Shown here: positions 1 to 8,150 of the stretch, one piece after another
Layout of the letters: every line of letters starts with the position of its first letter
How positions within the stretch are numbered: position 1 is the stretch's first letter
Source: Funneliformis mosseae
Lineage: Eukaryota > Glomeromycota > Glomeromycetes > Glomerales > Glomeraceae
Assembly (NCBI GenBank): GCA_910592005.1
Contig: CAJVPP010004038.1
Span: 1 to 10,258, forward strand
DNA length: 10,258 nucleotides
Reading direction: 5' to 3'
Notes under the pieces: generated by a model
Database searches by the model: none
The model's input: the letters and a program-made list of their open reading frames with translations, nothing else
What the model was told of the DNA's origin: nothing
Program-made: the position numbers and the translations under genes

Positions 1-215
1 CCGAAAATTCGTTTTTTCAATAATACTTTCGGATTCGGATCGGATCGGATTTGGACTTAAACCGATCCGTCGGATCCAGATTTGAGATTCGATCCGTCGG
101 ATTCGGATCGGATCTGGATTTCAACGGATCTGTCGGATTCGGATCGGATTCGGATCCTGAAAAATGAAAATCGGATCGGATCGGATTTGGATAAAATCCG
201 ATCTGATCCGATTTT
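1..215. repeat. Degenerate GGATCG/GGATTC minisatellite
   Basis: Variants of CGGATC, CGGATT and GGATTTGGA are repeated almost without interruption, so most of the stretch is built from a drifting 6-base word. A longer unit is also visible. The word GATCCGTCGG or a one-base variant starts at 64, 91 and 127, each time followed by a GGATTCGGATCGGAT-like run and a TTTGGATTT-like or GATTTGAG-like spacer. The array is cut by the window start, so its full length is unknown. It is far richer in G, C and CpG than the DNA that follows. Repeats of this kind are common in plant nuclear DNA, sometimes inside transposons, but I cannot assign a family. No protein or RNA gene is implied. Confidence 0.85.
167..215. 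repeat. Inverted repeat at the end of the GGATCG minisatellite
   Basis: The left arm 167-188 and right arm 194-215 are reverse complements over 22 bases with a single mismatch, separated by the 5-base loop GGATA. The minisatellite word thus switches strand here: CGGAT is read on the plus strand up to the loop and on the minus strand after it. The hairpin marks the right end of the array, and within about 13 bases the composition falls to extreme AT richness. It could be a structural end of a transposable element or simply the result of an inversion inside the array. It is not followed by T-rich sequence as an intrinsic terminator would be, and no gene precedes it. Confidence 0.8.
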
Positions 216-227
216 GCGGAACACTAG

Positions 228-924
228 CTAAAAGATTATTATATAACTAATAATATTCTTGAAGTTATTTTAATCTAATAATATAAGTAAAGAATATCTT
301 GGATTTCTATTGATCATAATAGTAAAATACTATAATTTAGATTGGATCATTATAAAAGATCATTGAATTCATAAAATAAATTGCTTGTTAAGATGCTGTT
401 TAGCAATAATTTAGAAAATCTAAGTTTATATTTGGTAAAGATCCTAACTTTGATAAAAATAGCATTATATTCATTATGAAAGAGAATAATATGCCTAACT
501 CTATATTCTAGATATAGAATTAAAATTATATTATAAATGTATTTAAGCTGTTTATTAGTTAATAGTTTATATTTTAGTTTAAGAATAAAATCAGAAATTT
601 CATTAAAGATTTGTTGTTTGATGAAATTTTTGTTGTATAAAGTTGAGATTCAGACTTCAAGATAATAGATTGATTCTAAAGATTTCAAAGTTGAAAAAGT
701 GACATGTATTTTTAGATAATCATTAAAAAGTGAGATATTATTTGTAGTTAACTTAGAAGTAATGATAAAGGATTTGTTATGATTAATTTTCATAGAATTA
801 AAGTCAAAAAAAGGATTAAGCAACATCAAAGATCAAAGTTAATTTTTCAATATTATTAGAGATTCAAATCATATTATCTATAAATACTAAGTTATATCAG
901 TAAATTTAATAATATAAAGTATTA
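228..924. other. Gene-free AT-rich stretch with a possible coding trace
   Basis: About 700 bases with very few G or C and no CpG that I can see. No frame stays open from an ATG for a convincing length. The only segment that reads like protein is on the plus strand at 410-508: 33 codons without a stop, containing the residues FGKDPNFDKN and ending at a TAG. The same frame continues with several stops through about 810, where short open pieces alternate with TAA, TAG and TGA. The rest is simple AT sequence without an obvious repeat. This may be an eroded coding region of an old insertion, but chance is a serious alternative. Confidence 0.45.
410..508 (+). pseudogene. Possible decayed coding fragment, family unknown
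   Basis: A 33-codon stop-free segment lies between a TAA (407-409) and a TAG (509-511). It is less Lys/Asn/Ile monotonous than random AT-rich sequence and includes Gly, Asp, Pro, Met and Arg, for example FGKDPNF and MKENNMPN. The same frame downstream is interrupted by several stops up to about position 800, yet still has short segments such as FIKDLLFDEIF. There is no recognisable motif, start context or splice signal. A stop-free run of 33 codons is not rare in DNA this AT-rich, so the call rests only on residue composition. Confidence 0.2.
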
Positions 925-1290
925 CATAAACCTATACCTCGTAATCTTATATAAGATTATAAACCTATTAAAAAATTATATATTATAGTATTTTGATATT
1001 TTATGATGCATAACAATCTAAAAGTTTATAATACATAATATTTTAAAGGTTTATGACGTATAATATGATAATATTATAGTAATTCACATATTTACAATAT
1101 GTAATACTTCGATATTTTTATAATATATAATAATTTAAAAGTTTATAATATGTAATATTTTAAAGATATATGATGCATAATATTTCTATGATTTATGAAA
1201 AGTAATTCTCTAAAGTTTATAATACATAATACTTCAAAGATTTATAATAAATAAATTCTTAAAATTTTATGGATTTTATTATTAATATTC
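925..1290. repeat. Degenerate tandem repeat, 25-bp period
   Basis: A unit resembling TTTATAATACATAATATTTT followed by AAAGG recurs with strikingly regular spacing. Unit starts are visible at about 1000, 1025, 1050, 1091, 1117, 1142, 1167, 1192, 1216, 1241 and 1266, so nearly all steps are 24 to 26 bases. The exception is 1050 to 1091, which contains one shortened unit. Weaker units extend left to about 925, where AAACCTAT occurs twice. The best-conserved part is TTTATRATRYATAATA. Copies differ at several positions each, so the array is old. No coding potential is seen. Confidence 0.8.
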
Positions 1291-1433
1291 TAATTAATTT
1301 GAAAAATTTAGTAAATTATTATTCATTTATATAATACTTATTTTTATTAATATTATGATTTATTTTATTAGATAAGTAAAATTTTCTTTTTCTATTAACT
1401 AACAATATTATCATATTTGAAAGTATTTAAATG

Positions 1434-2260
1434 AAGAAAGATTTTGATAAAAATAAGTCAGTAATACATAAACTTATGTAACATTAAATAAATACTTTAT
1501 ATAAATAAATATGCTTTATATTGAATTAATGAAAAAGTTTATTTCCCTTCATTAGTTCTATTATAGTTAAAAAAAAGTCTATTTTCCTTCAAAAAACTAA
1601 AAAAAAAAAAACTGATATACATATTGAAAATATTAAAAGAAGATTTTGATAAAAATAAGTCAGTAATACATAAATTTACACAATATTAAATAAATACTAA
1701 TATTAATATAAATATGGCTTACATTATTTGAATTAATTCTTTAATTTTATTATTATATTTAATTACATTATAAAAAATCCATTTCCCTTCATTAATTTTA
1801 TTATAGTCAAATAAAAAAAATCTATTTTCCTCCTAAAAAACTAAAAAAAGAAGACTAATATACATTTTGAAAATGTTGAAGAAAGATTTTGGTAAAAATA
1901 AATTAATAATATATAAATTTACGTAATATTAAATAAAATACTAATTATATTAAATAAATATAACTTACATCATTAAATTAATTTTTCAATTTCATTGTTG
2001 TATTTAATTATATTATGAAAAAGTCTATTTCTTTCCATTAGTTCTATTATAGTCAAAAAAAAGATTTATTTCTTTCCCAAAAAACTAAAAAAAGAAAACT
2101 AATATACATTATGAAAATGTTAAAGAAAGATTTTGGTAAAAATTAGTCAATAATATATAACTTATACAACATTAAATAAAATACTAATTATATTAAATAA
2201 ATATGCCTTACATTATTAAATTAATTCTTTGTTATTATTTTCATTATTGTATTTGTTATG
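1434..2260. repeat. Four tandem copies of a unit of about 243 bp
   Basis: The anchor AGATTTTGRTAAAAAT starts at 1439, 1641, 1884 and 2128, giving steps of 202, 243 and 244 bases. Each copy then has an ATTAAATAAATACTA-like segment, a TTACAT segment, a TTTCCCTTCATTA-like pyrimidine patch, TCTATTATAGTCAAAAAAAA and an AAAAAACTAAAAAAA tract, and ends with ATATACATTTTGAAAATGTT. Copy 1 is short because it lacks about 40 bases in its middle. Copy 4 loses similarity near 2260. Within a unit, the AAAAAGTCTATTTCCCTTC-like segment is itself duplicated about 40 bases apart (1531-1550 and 1571-1590 in copy 1). A more diverged partial copy may precede the array at about 1380-1432. Copies 3 and 4 look most alike. 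Confidence 0.9.
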
Positions 2261-4423
2261 AATATTATTTTATCAATAATATAATCAGAGATGTTAAAGA
2301 TATTTGAGATGGTAGTTGAAGTGATTGATATATTGCTCTAAGCATCATCATCATCATTAAGTTTTATCTAAACAAAAAAATTTATAATTAAAATATTTAA
2401 CCTATTTACAAGTTTTAATATCTTTAATTAATATATTAGTGAGTTTAGAAATTTACTAAAATTTTATTTATATGTAATTTAATAACTTTTTCAGAAATCT
2501 GTATATTTACTATTTTAGGATTTAGAAAAATTTTACATATAGCAGTAGTATAGGTTTTTTGAAGCAATGTTTGCTTCTTAAATTTTTAAACTTTATCTAA
2601 AATATAAGTTAAGTAGATAGTTCATTTACTCTCCTTTATTAGAGCAAATAATTTAACCTAACATTTCTTTAATTTTTTAGATTTTTTTCAACTTTGAATC
2701 TTTACATTAGTATTTATTTATAGTATCTAGATCTCACTGAATATCGTAAATATTACATTTCTAATTCATAATGTTAAAGTATTGCAGAGGCTCTAATATT
2801 GTTTTAATAACTGTTAATAAGTATTAAAAATATTAAAATTATATATAAATCTTATCACATTATATTTAAGTGAGCAAACTTACAGTATGATAAATATTTT
2901 TTTTATAAAAAGATATCTAACACTTTTAAATAAATTTATTAAAAAATTCAAAGTGATTTGCTGATACATATTCTTCTATAATTTTTTATAATTTTTCTTG
3001 TATTAGATATATTGATCTAGTTAGCATTTCTTTTGCTATATTTTTAATTAGATTCTATAATAAAATAATTTAAAATAAAGTATAAATTATATTTAATATA
3101 TAATATATTTTAGTACTTTTACATAAAAAATATAAACTAGAATAATATAAAACAATTCTTACTTTTTCAAAAGTTTTATTAATGCCTATATATTTTATAT
3201 AACCCTTTTCTAACTTTATGATTCTTTTTTCTAGTTTTTTTTAACCTGATATTAATATATCAAGTTTAACATTAAACCTCACATTTTGATTTAATATCTT
3301 TTTCAATATTGTTGTCAAAACTGTATATAAATAAAAAAATTTTTTTAAAAAAATTATATATATTTCTTTAAAAAAAATACTAAATTATTACTTTTATATA
3401 TTTTCTATAAATGATCTGTTAACATGCTTCTCTTTAAAGCTTAAAATTTTTGTTATTTTATTTGATTTAACTTGTTCTTGAGTTTGGTAAGTTAAAACTT
3501 TTCTTTTGTTTATTTTTAATTTTTTTTATAGAAAAATGAAAAAATAATAAATTAAAAATAGATTTTAAAACTAAATATGATTATAATCAAGCAAATTTTT
3601 TACTAAAAGAAGAAATAAATGTTATATTACAAAAAATAGAAAAAACATGTTCATTTTAATTTTTATCTTATAACAACAACTTTTTTAAAAAGATTAAATA
3701 AAAATACAAAAAAAATCATAAAATTAAATAAAATATTTTTTAGATTCTATTAATTATCTAATTCTATAATAATTCTATATTTAAATTACAAAAATTTCTA
3801 TTTTAAAAAAAAAAATCATGATAAAAAAAATATGAATAATATGGCGTAAATAAATAAAAATATATAGAATATATGAAATTACTATTTTTGTAAAAATTAA
3901 AATAAATTATGCATAATAATGCAATCAGTGATTAAAAGTTGTATAATTAATACTAATAATTCATATTCATGTAAAAATTATATATACATTTTTTGATTAA
4001 ATATTGCAAGTTTTACAATTTATAAATTTTATAAAATATTATGATCAAAGTTTATCACAAGTTTATAATCTATAATGTTTATATAATACTAAAGTTAAAG
4101 TATTTTGCAAAGTATACGGTAATTACAGTGTTAAGTAAATCATTAATTTTTTATATTTAAAAACTTATGTATTTTAACGATCTATATCAGATTTTCATTT
4201 TTTAAAAAAGGATGTTATATTATGCTAGTTAAAGTATTAGTTATTGAATTTTTTTTATATATTTAAATCTACACTTTGATAAAATATTTACATACTTTAG
4301 AAAATTTTATATATCAAAAATAGATTAAAAATTGATTATAGTGTCAAGTTTATTAAATAATATAATAAAGTAAATATTAGTTTTTTAATTAAACAATGCA
4401 TAATATATAATGATTTATTTTAA
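2261..4423. other. Long gene-free AT-rich stretch
   Basis: More than 2.1 kb with no convincing gene on either strand. It consists of A- and T-rich words, short homopolymers and a few less simple patches near 2280-2350, 2520-2660 and 2700-2800. On the minus strand 3240-3073 is open for 56 codons but has no ATG start of note and no motif. In DNA this AT-rich several stop-free runs of that length are expected by chance. Words resembling the 25-bp unit, such as AAGTTTATAATCTATAATG, recur at about 4050-4090 but without regular spacing. No RNA gene, terminal repeat or other element end is recognised. Confidence 0.6.
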
Positions 4424-4605
4424 AAAAAAATAAAATAAAAAAAAATAAAGAAAAAAAAATACTAAAAATACAAAAAAAAAACAAAAAAAATTAAAAAAAA
4501 TTAAAACAACTAAAAAAATAAAAAAATAAAAAAGATTGCAAAAATTAAAATAACTAAAAAGCAAAAAATTAAACAACAAAAAAAAATAAAAAAAAATTAA
4601 AATTA
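4424..4605 (+). repeat. A-rich low-complexity tract
   Basis: About 180 bases in which the plus strand is overwhelmingly A, broken mainly by single T, TT or C, as in repeated AAAAAATAAAAAAA and AAAAATTAAAA words. It stops abruptly at about 4605, where the plus strand becomes pyrimidine-rich. It could be an eroded, expanded poly(A) tail of a retroposed sequence lying to its left, or simple-sequence slippage. No target-site duplication or retroposon body is recognisable. On the minus strand it forms a T-rich continuation of the Arg-rich frame described at 4572-4814. Confidence 0.75.
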
Positions 4606-4814
4606 ATCTCTTCTATCTCTCTTCTTCTATCTCTTTTCTTATCCCTTCTCTTATCTCTCCTATTCCTTCTATTTTTTCTTCTTAATCTATTTCTAGATCT
4701 ATTTCTTTCAGATTTGCTTCTTCTTAATTTACATCTTCCTCTATTTCTTGATTTACTTAAATTATTACTACTTCTTCCTCTACTTCTTTCTCTATTATTT
4801 TTCCTTCTTTTACT
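4572..4814 (-). pseudogene. Arg/Ser-rich open segment, possible gene remnant
   Basis: Read on the minus strand from 4814, 81 codons are free of stops and end at a TAA at 4571-4569. The first 60 or so residues are nearly half Arg with Lys, Ser, Asn and Asp, including RERSRGRSS and RSKSERNRSRNR. The last 15 or so are mostly Phe, read from the T-rich tract. The pattern resembles arginine/serine-rich regions of RNA-binding proteins or basic nucleic-acid-binding tails. There is no ATG in this frame. An ATG at 4851-4849 opens a 9-codon frame (MSRQKTVRF) in another register that stops at 4824-4822, so a lost start or frameshift is possible. An irregular GA-rich simple repeat would give the same composition, so coding origin is uncertain. 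Confidence 0.3.
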
Positions 4815-4816
4815 TT
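4606..4816. repeat. Pyrimidine-rich CTTCTAT-like tract
   Basis: The plus strand is mostly C and T for about 210 bases, with words such as CTTCTATCTCT, TTCTTATC, CTTCTTCCTCT and TTTCTTT. It is much richer in C than the surrounding DNA and starts exactly where the preceding A-rich tract ends. The repeat is too irregular for a clean microsatellite. Long homopurine-homopyrimidine tracts can adopt triplex structures, but this one is interrupted often. Read from the minus strand it is a purine-rich frame encoding mostly Arg, Lys and Ser. Confidence 0.75.
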
Positions 4817-4953
4817 AATTTTTAAAATCTAACTGTCTTTTGTCTACTCATTGCCTAATATAGGATTTTCTTATGAAATCTAAAAATAAAAAATTAATTA
4901 ATATATATATTAAATAAAACAAATAATAAATTTATTAAATTATTATAATTACT

Positions 4954-5088
4954 TTAAGTTAACCAAAATTCATCCTTTATCATCTCATAAAATTCTATAT
5001 CGTATCTATTAGAACTTCTTAATGGAAATCCTTCAGGATTTTCTATTCTAATTCTTCTTATATTTTCATAATTATAAACTAACACATT
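4954..5088 (-). pseudogene. Protein-like fragment ending in a stop, family unknown
   Basis: The minus strand is open for 44 codons from 5088 to 4957 and ends at TAA (4956-4954). The residues are varied for DNA of this composition: acidic and basic residues alternate, with NPEGFPLRSS in the middle and DEFWLT at the end, including Pro, Gly and the rare Trp. This is the most convincing coding trace in the window. Upstream in the same frame, 5169-5089 has six stops in 27 codons (TAA, TAG and TGA). Another minus frame is open nearby and contains MPVFKIEYPKK (about 5180-5140), so a frameshift is plausible. The Arg/Ser-rich segment follows about 140 bases downstream on the same strand. I recognise no family; transposon, endogenous pararetrovirus and host gene all remain possible. 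Confidence 0.35.
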
Positions 5089-5390
5089 CTACTTAATTTA
5101 GCACTATTTTTCAGAGACTTGTATGGGATTATTTACATTAATTTCTTAGGATATTCAATCTTAAATACTGGCATATTTATTATTATTAGCATTTTTAAAA
5201 TCTTTTCGATAAACATATCTTAAATTAATTAAATCATTGATTACATCATACTAGCTCTAACATTTTTGAATTTTTTCTAATGAGTAAATTGTAAAAAACT
5301 TATGAATATTTATATACATAAAAAAATTATTAAATCATATTATTATTATCTTTATATTTATTATAAAAGTCAAAATTTAAAATCAAATAT
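5089..5390. other. AT-rich stretch upstream of the minus-strand remnant
   Basis: About 300 bases with no intact gene. On the minus strand the portion 5270-5089 contains short open pieces in two registers that may be the broken upstream part of the protein-like fragment ending at 4954. One includes MPVFKIEYPKK and another NNPIQVSEK. Beyond about 5280 the sequence is plain AT-rich DNA leading into an AT dinucleotide run. Confidence 0.4.
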
Positions 5391-5408
5391 AATATATATA
5401 TATATATA
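5391..5408. repeat. AT dinucleotide microsatellite
   Basis: An uninterrupted alternating TA run of about nine units lies between AATCAAATATA and CAGATTTG, just before the nested tandem array. It has no other visible role. Confidence 0.85.
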
Positions 5409-5432
5409 CAGATTTGTTATTATAAAAATTAT

Positions 5433-6235
5433 TCTTGCATAATTATATTATTGAAACTTTTAATACATTTAAGAAAAATATTTTTATTAATTAAACAAAA
5501 ATTTTTATTAATAAAAGAGTCATTTCTGCATAATTATATATTAATTGTACTTAAATCACGTTTAAAAATTTTAAATTATCATTTCTGTATAATTATATTA
5601 TTAAAACTTTTAATACATTTAAGAAAAATATTTTTATTAATTAAACAAAATTTTTATTAATAAAAGGAGTTATACATCTTAGTTTAAATACTTCAGATAA
5701 TTATACTAAAAAAAAGAAATTATTCCTATATAATTATATATTAATTGTATTTTAATCATATTTAATGTGAAGATAAATCATTTAATCAGTATAAAAATTT
5801 TAAATTATCAAATATATTAATCAGTTAATTGTTATATAAAATTATTTTTGCATAATTATATTATTGAAACTTTTAATGCATTTAAGAAAAATATTTTTAT
5901 TTAATTATATGTATATATAGCTTGTAAAATATTACCTAGTACATGATTATTTAATTAAACAAAAATTTTTACTAATAAAAAGGAGTCATATATTCTAATT
6001 TAAATATTACAGATAACCATTTATTAGAATACTAAAAAAAAGAAATCATTTCTACATAATTATATATTAATTATACTTTTACTTTTAATATAAAGATATA
6101 TATTGTTTAATTAGTATAAAAATTTTAAATTACTAAATATATTAATTAGTTAATTATTATATAAATTATTCCTGATAATTATATATTAGTTGTACTTTAA
6201 TCACATTTAATACAAAGTTTAATTAGTATTAAAAA
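5433..6235. repeat. Nested tandem array of two related half-units
   Basis: The core TTCYTGCATAATTATATTA, or a one- to two-base variant, occurs seven times, at about 5433, 5524, 5583, 5724, 5846, 6050 and 6170. Two alternating types follow the core. Type 1 continues TTGAAACTTTTAATACATTT, AAGAAAAATATTTTTATTA and AATTAAACAAAAATTTTTA. Type 2 continues ATTAATTGTACTTTAATCAC and the later block GTATAAAAATTTTAAATTA. The halves look related to each other, so the array grew by duplicating an already duplicated unit. The full unit is about 263 bases (5588 to 5851). The first copy has an internal deletion, and the third has about 45 extra bases near 5903-5950 containing TATATAGCTTGTAAAATATT. A 69-codon frame over 5451-5660 is only a read-through of the repeat: it encodes the same KLLIHLRKIFLLIKQ twice. 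Confidence 0.85.
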
Positions 6236-6495
6236 GATGTAGAGCTTTTTTTAATATATAATTCAGATAGGAAAAATCATTATTATTAATAGAGTCTTAT
6301 GATAAATTATAATGATTTGCTATAATTCTCATATAAATTGAAAAAATGTTAAGTTTTTCTTAATATACAATTCAGATAAGAGATATTATTTATAATATAG
6401 AGAAATAATTAAAATACAAATCTGCTATATAAATATTTTCAGTTATTTTAAGTTATTCCAATAAATTATAATAATCAGCGTAAATTAAAAAGGAG
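6235..6495. repeat. Diverged direct duplication, offset about 109 bp
   Basis: TTAATATATAATTCAGATAG at 6251 recurs as TTAATATACAATTCAGATAA at 6360. Each is preceded by an AGYTTTTTYTTAA-like segment and followed later by an ATAAATTATAATRAT segment (about 6302 and 6462). The second copy carries some 45-50 additional bases in its middle. The pair directly follows the nested array and probably formed by a separate local duplication. Confidence 0.6.
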
Positions 6496-6546
6496 TATTT
6501 GAGATATTATTAAATCAAAAAAAAAATAAAATCTAAATAGTTTGTT

Positions 6547-6632
6547 ATATTTTGAAATTATATAAGTAAAGAAAGATTTTAGTAAATAAATCTATAATTT
6601 ATAAACTTACGCAATATTAAATAAATAAATTT
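6547..6632 (+). repeat. Dispersed fragment of the 243-bp repeat
   Basis: About 85 bases match the junction and first part of the unit repeated at 1434-2260, in the same orientation. They include TATTTTGAAA, AAGAAAGATTTTAGTAAA, TTATAAACTTACGCAATATT and AAATAAATAAATTTT. The match stops near 6632 and the pyrimidine-rich second half of the unit is absent. The anchor AGATTTT lies at 6574, about 4.4 kb from the last copy of the tandem array. Confidence 0.75.
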
Positions 6633-8150
6633 TATCATATATTAGCATTCTTATTGCAAAAATATGTAAAGTATAACAGTGTCATAGTTATGAGATCACA
6701 TAGTGCTAAGTAACTGTTTTATCAGTTTACATAAAATAGTTTAATTTAAAAACTTTATTAGACTTTTTTTTAGCTTTATTAAACTATTTTTTATAAAAAC
6801 AATGATATTTCTTTTTTATTTTACATGTCTTATTTTTTTCAAAAAAATTTTTTTTCTTTAATAATATAAATAACACAAAATATTTCATTCAAAGGTAATC
6901 AATTACTTTTTCTTGAATAACTATCAGTATTTACGAAAGGTAGAGTTTTTTAAAATACAATTGTTAAAAAAGTGACAATAGTTTAAGAAATATTATAAAA
7001 ATGTATTTTCAATAAATAAATTAATAATTAGTTATTAAATAATATTATCTAATAGTAATTTACAATTTACCATAATAATAAAATAAATGATTAGTAACTA
7101 ATTATACTAGCAAAATCATCAAATAGTAAATGATCAATAATAAATAATACTAAAGGTTTATAACGAAAAATTTCAAATTGATCATAGTAAAAAATAATCA
7201 ACTGATATTACACACTGCTCAGTTAAAAGATTTTTGATTGTGAGAAAATAAAATTTGTAACGTAATTATAAATATTATTATAAAATCTATGATGATATTT
7301 AATTAAATATCAATATAAATTTATATAGTGATAAATAATTAAATATTATCATATAATTTACAAATAGATATTTTGAATTCAGATTTATATAATAAATTAA
7401 TATAATATATAAATTTTTATAATAGAAAAAAAGAAAACTGCTGAAAAAAATAAATTTTACTTATATATATCAAATATGATTTTTAGGTTAACATGTGATT
7501 CAAATTTAACTTTAACTCGTTTTTATTTTCTCTTTTCTATTGCAAGATTATATATAATTAATATTATATTTTTAATAAAGTGAATTATTTAATAATAATT
7601 ATAAATAGATGCAACAGTAAATAACATTAAAAAAAAAAGATATATTTTTTAATATTACTGTAGTAAATTTAATTTAAAAGTTTAATATTTCATTTTTATT
7701 CTAAATATATCTTTAATTATTCTTATTTAGTAAATTATTCTCGTTTAATATTTATTAAATACTAATTATAATTTTTTTACTTAATAATTTTCTAAATAAA
7801 AAATGATCTGTTAATTTACTGTTATTATATATATATAATTTTTTTTTATCAAAAATGTATAGTATTGAAGTTTTCATAAATATGACTTTTTTTTTATAAG
7901 AAAAGTAGATAAATCAACGGAGAAAGTAATATTTGAGGTTTAATTGATATTGTCTAAAATGTACTGTATTTATTTGTGACGTAGTTATTAATGATGATAA
8001 AAATATGTTGAAATAACATTATCATAAATTAAAATACAAGCGATTACAGCAAACGAGAAATTTTCTTACATGACATTAAAACCAATATTAGGAATTATTA
8101 ATAAATATTATTACATGTATATATGAATTCACGTGATAACCATTCATGAA
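6633..8150. other. Gene-free AT-rich stretch
   Basis: About 1.5 kb with no credible frame on either strand and no recognised element. It is dominated by ATTA, AATA and TTTA words with homopolymer runs, and has slightly more complex patches near 6680-6720, 7480-7540 and 8030-8150. A short imperfect hairpin lies at 7614-7661. CpG becomes more frequent towards the right end, so the border with the flanking DNA is gradual here, unlike the sharp left border near 228. Confidence 0.6.
7614..7661. repeat. Imperfect inverted repeat
   Basis: ACAGTAAATAACATTAAAAAA is answered by TTTTTTAATATTACTGT across a short A-rich loop containing AGATAT. The right arm lacks about four bases (ATTT/AAAT region) and has one further mismatch. 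It may be the relic of a small foldback element or a chance AT-rich hairpin. Confidence 0.5.

Noticed and set aside
167..228. Helitron 3' end (hairpin followed by CTAG at 224-227)
   Set aside because: The base after CTAG is C and not the expected T, the hairpin is longer than usual, and it is explained by inversion of the minisatellite word. No helicase-like coding trace or 5' TC end was seen.
3073..3240. 56-codon stop-free segment on the minus strand
   Set aside because: At roughly one stop per ten codons in this composition, several such runs are expected by chance over 8 kb and six frames. No motif was seen.
4572..5270. Ciliate-type genetic code with TAA and TAG read as Gln
   Set aside because: The remnants look more continuous if these stops are read through, but the segment at 4954 ends in a TAA itself, TGA also occurs in frame, and the left minisatellite points to a plant. 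C-to-T decay explains the stops better.
5451..5660. 69-codon ATG frame on the plus strand
   Set aside because: It is read through two copies of the tandem repeat and encodes the same 15-residue segment twice. Its composition is Leu/Ile/Lys/Phe only, as expected from AT-rich DNA.
3409..7815. Shared word AAATGATCTGTTAA at 3409 and 7801 as possible paired long terminal repeats
   Set aside because: Similarity fades quickly on both sides, and no primer-binding site, polypurine tract or TG...CA boundary accompanies it.
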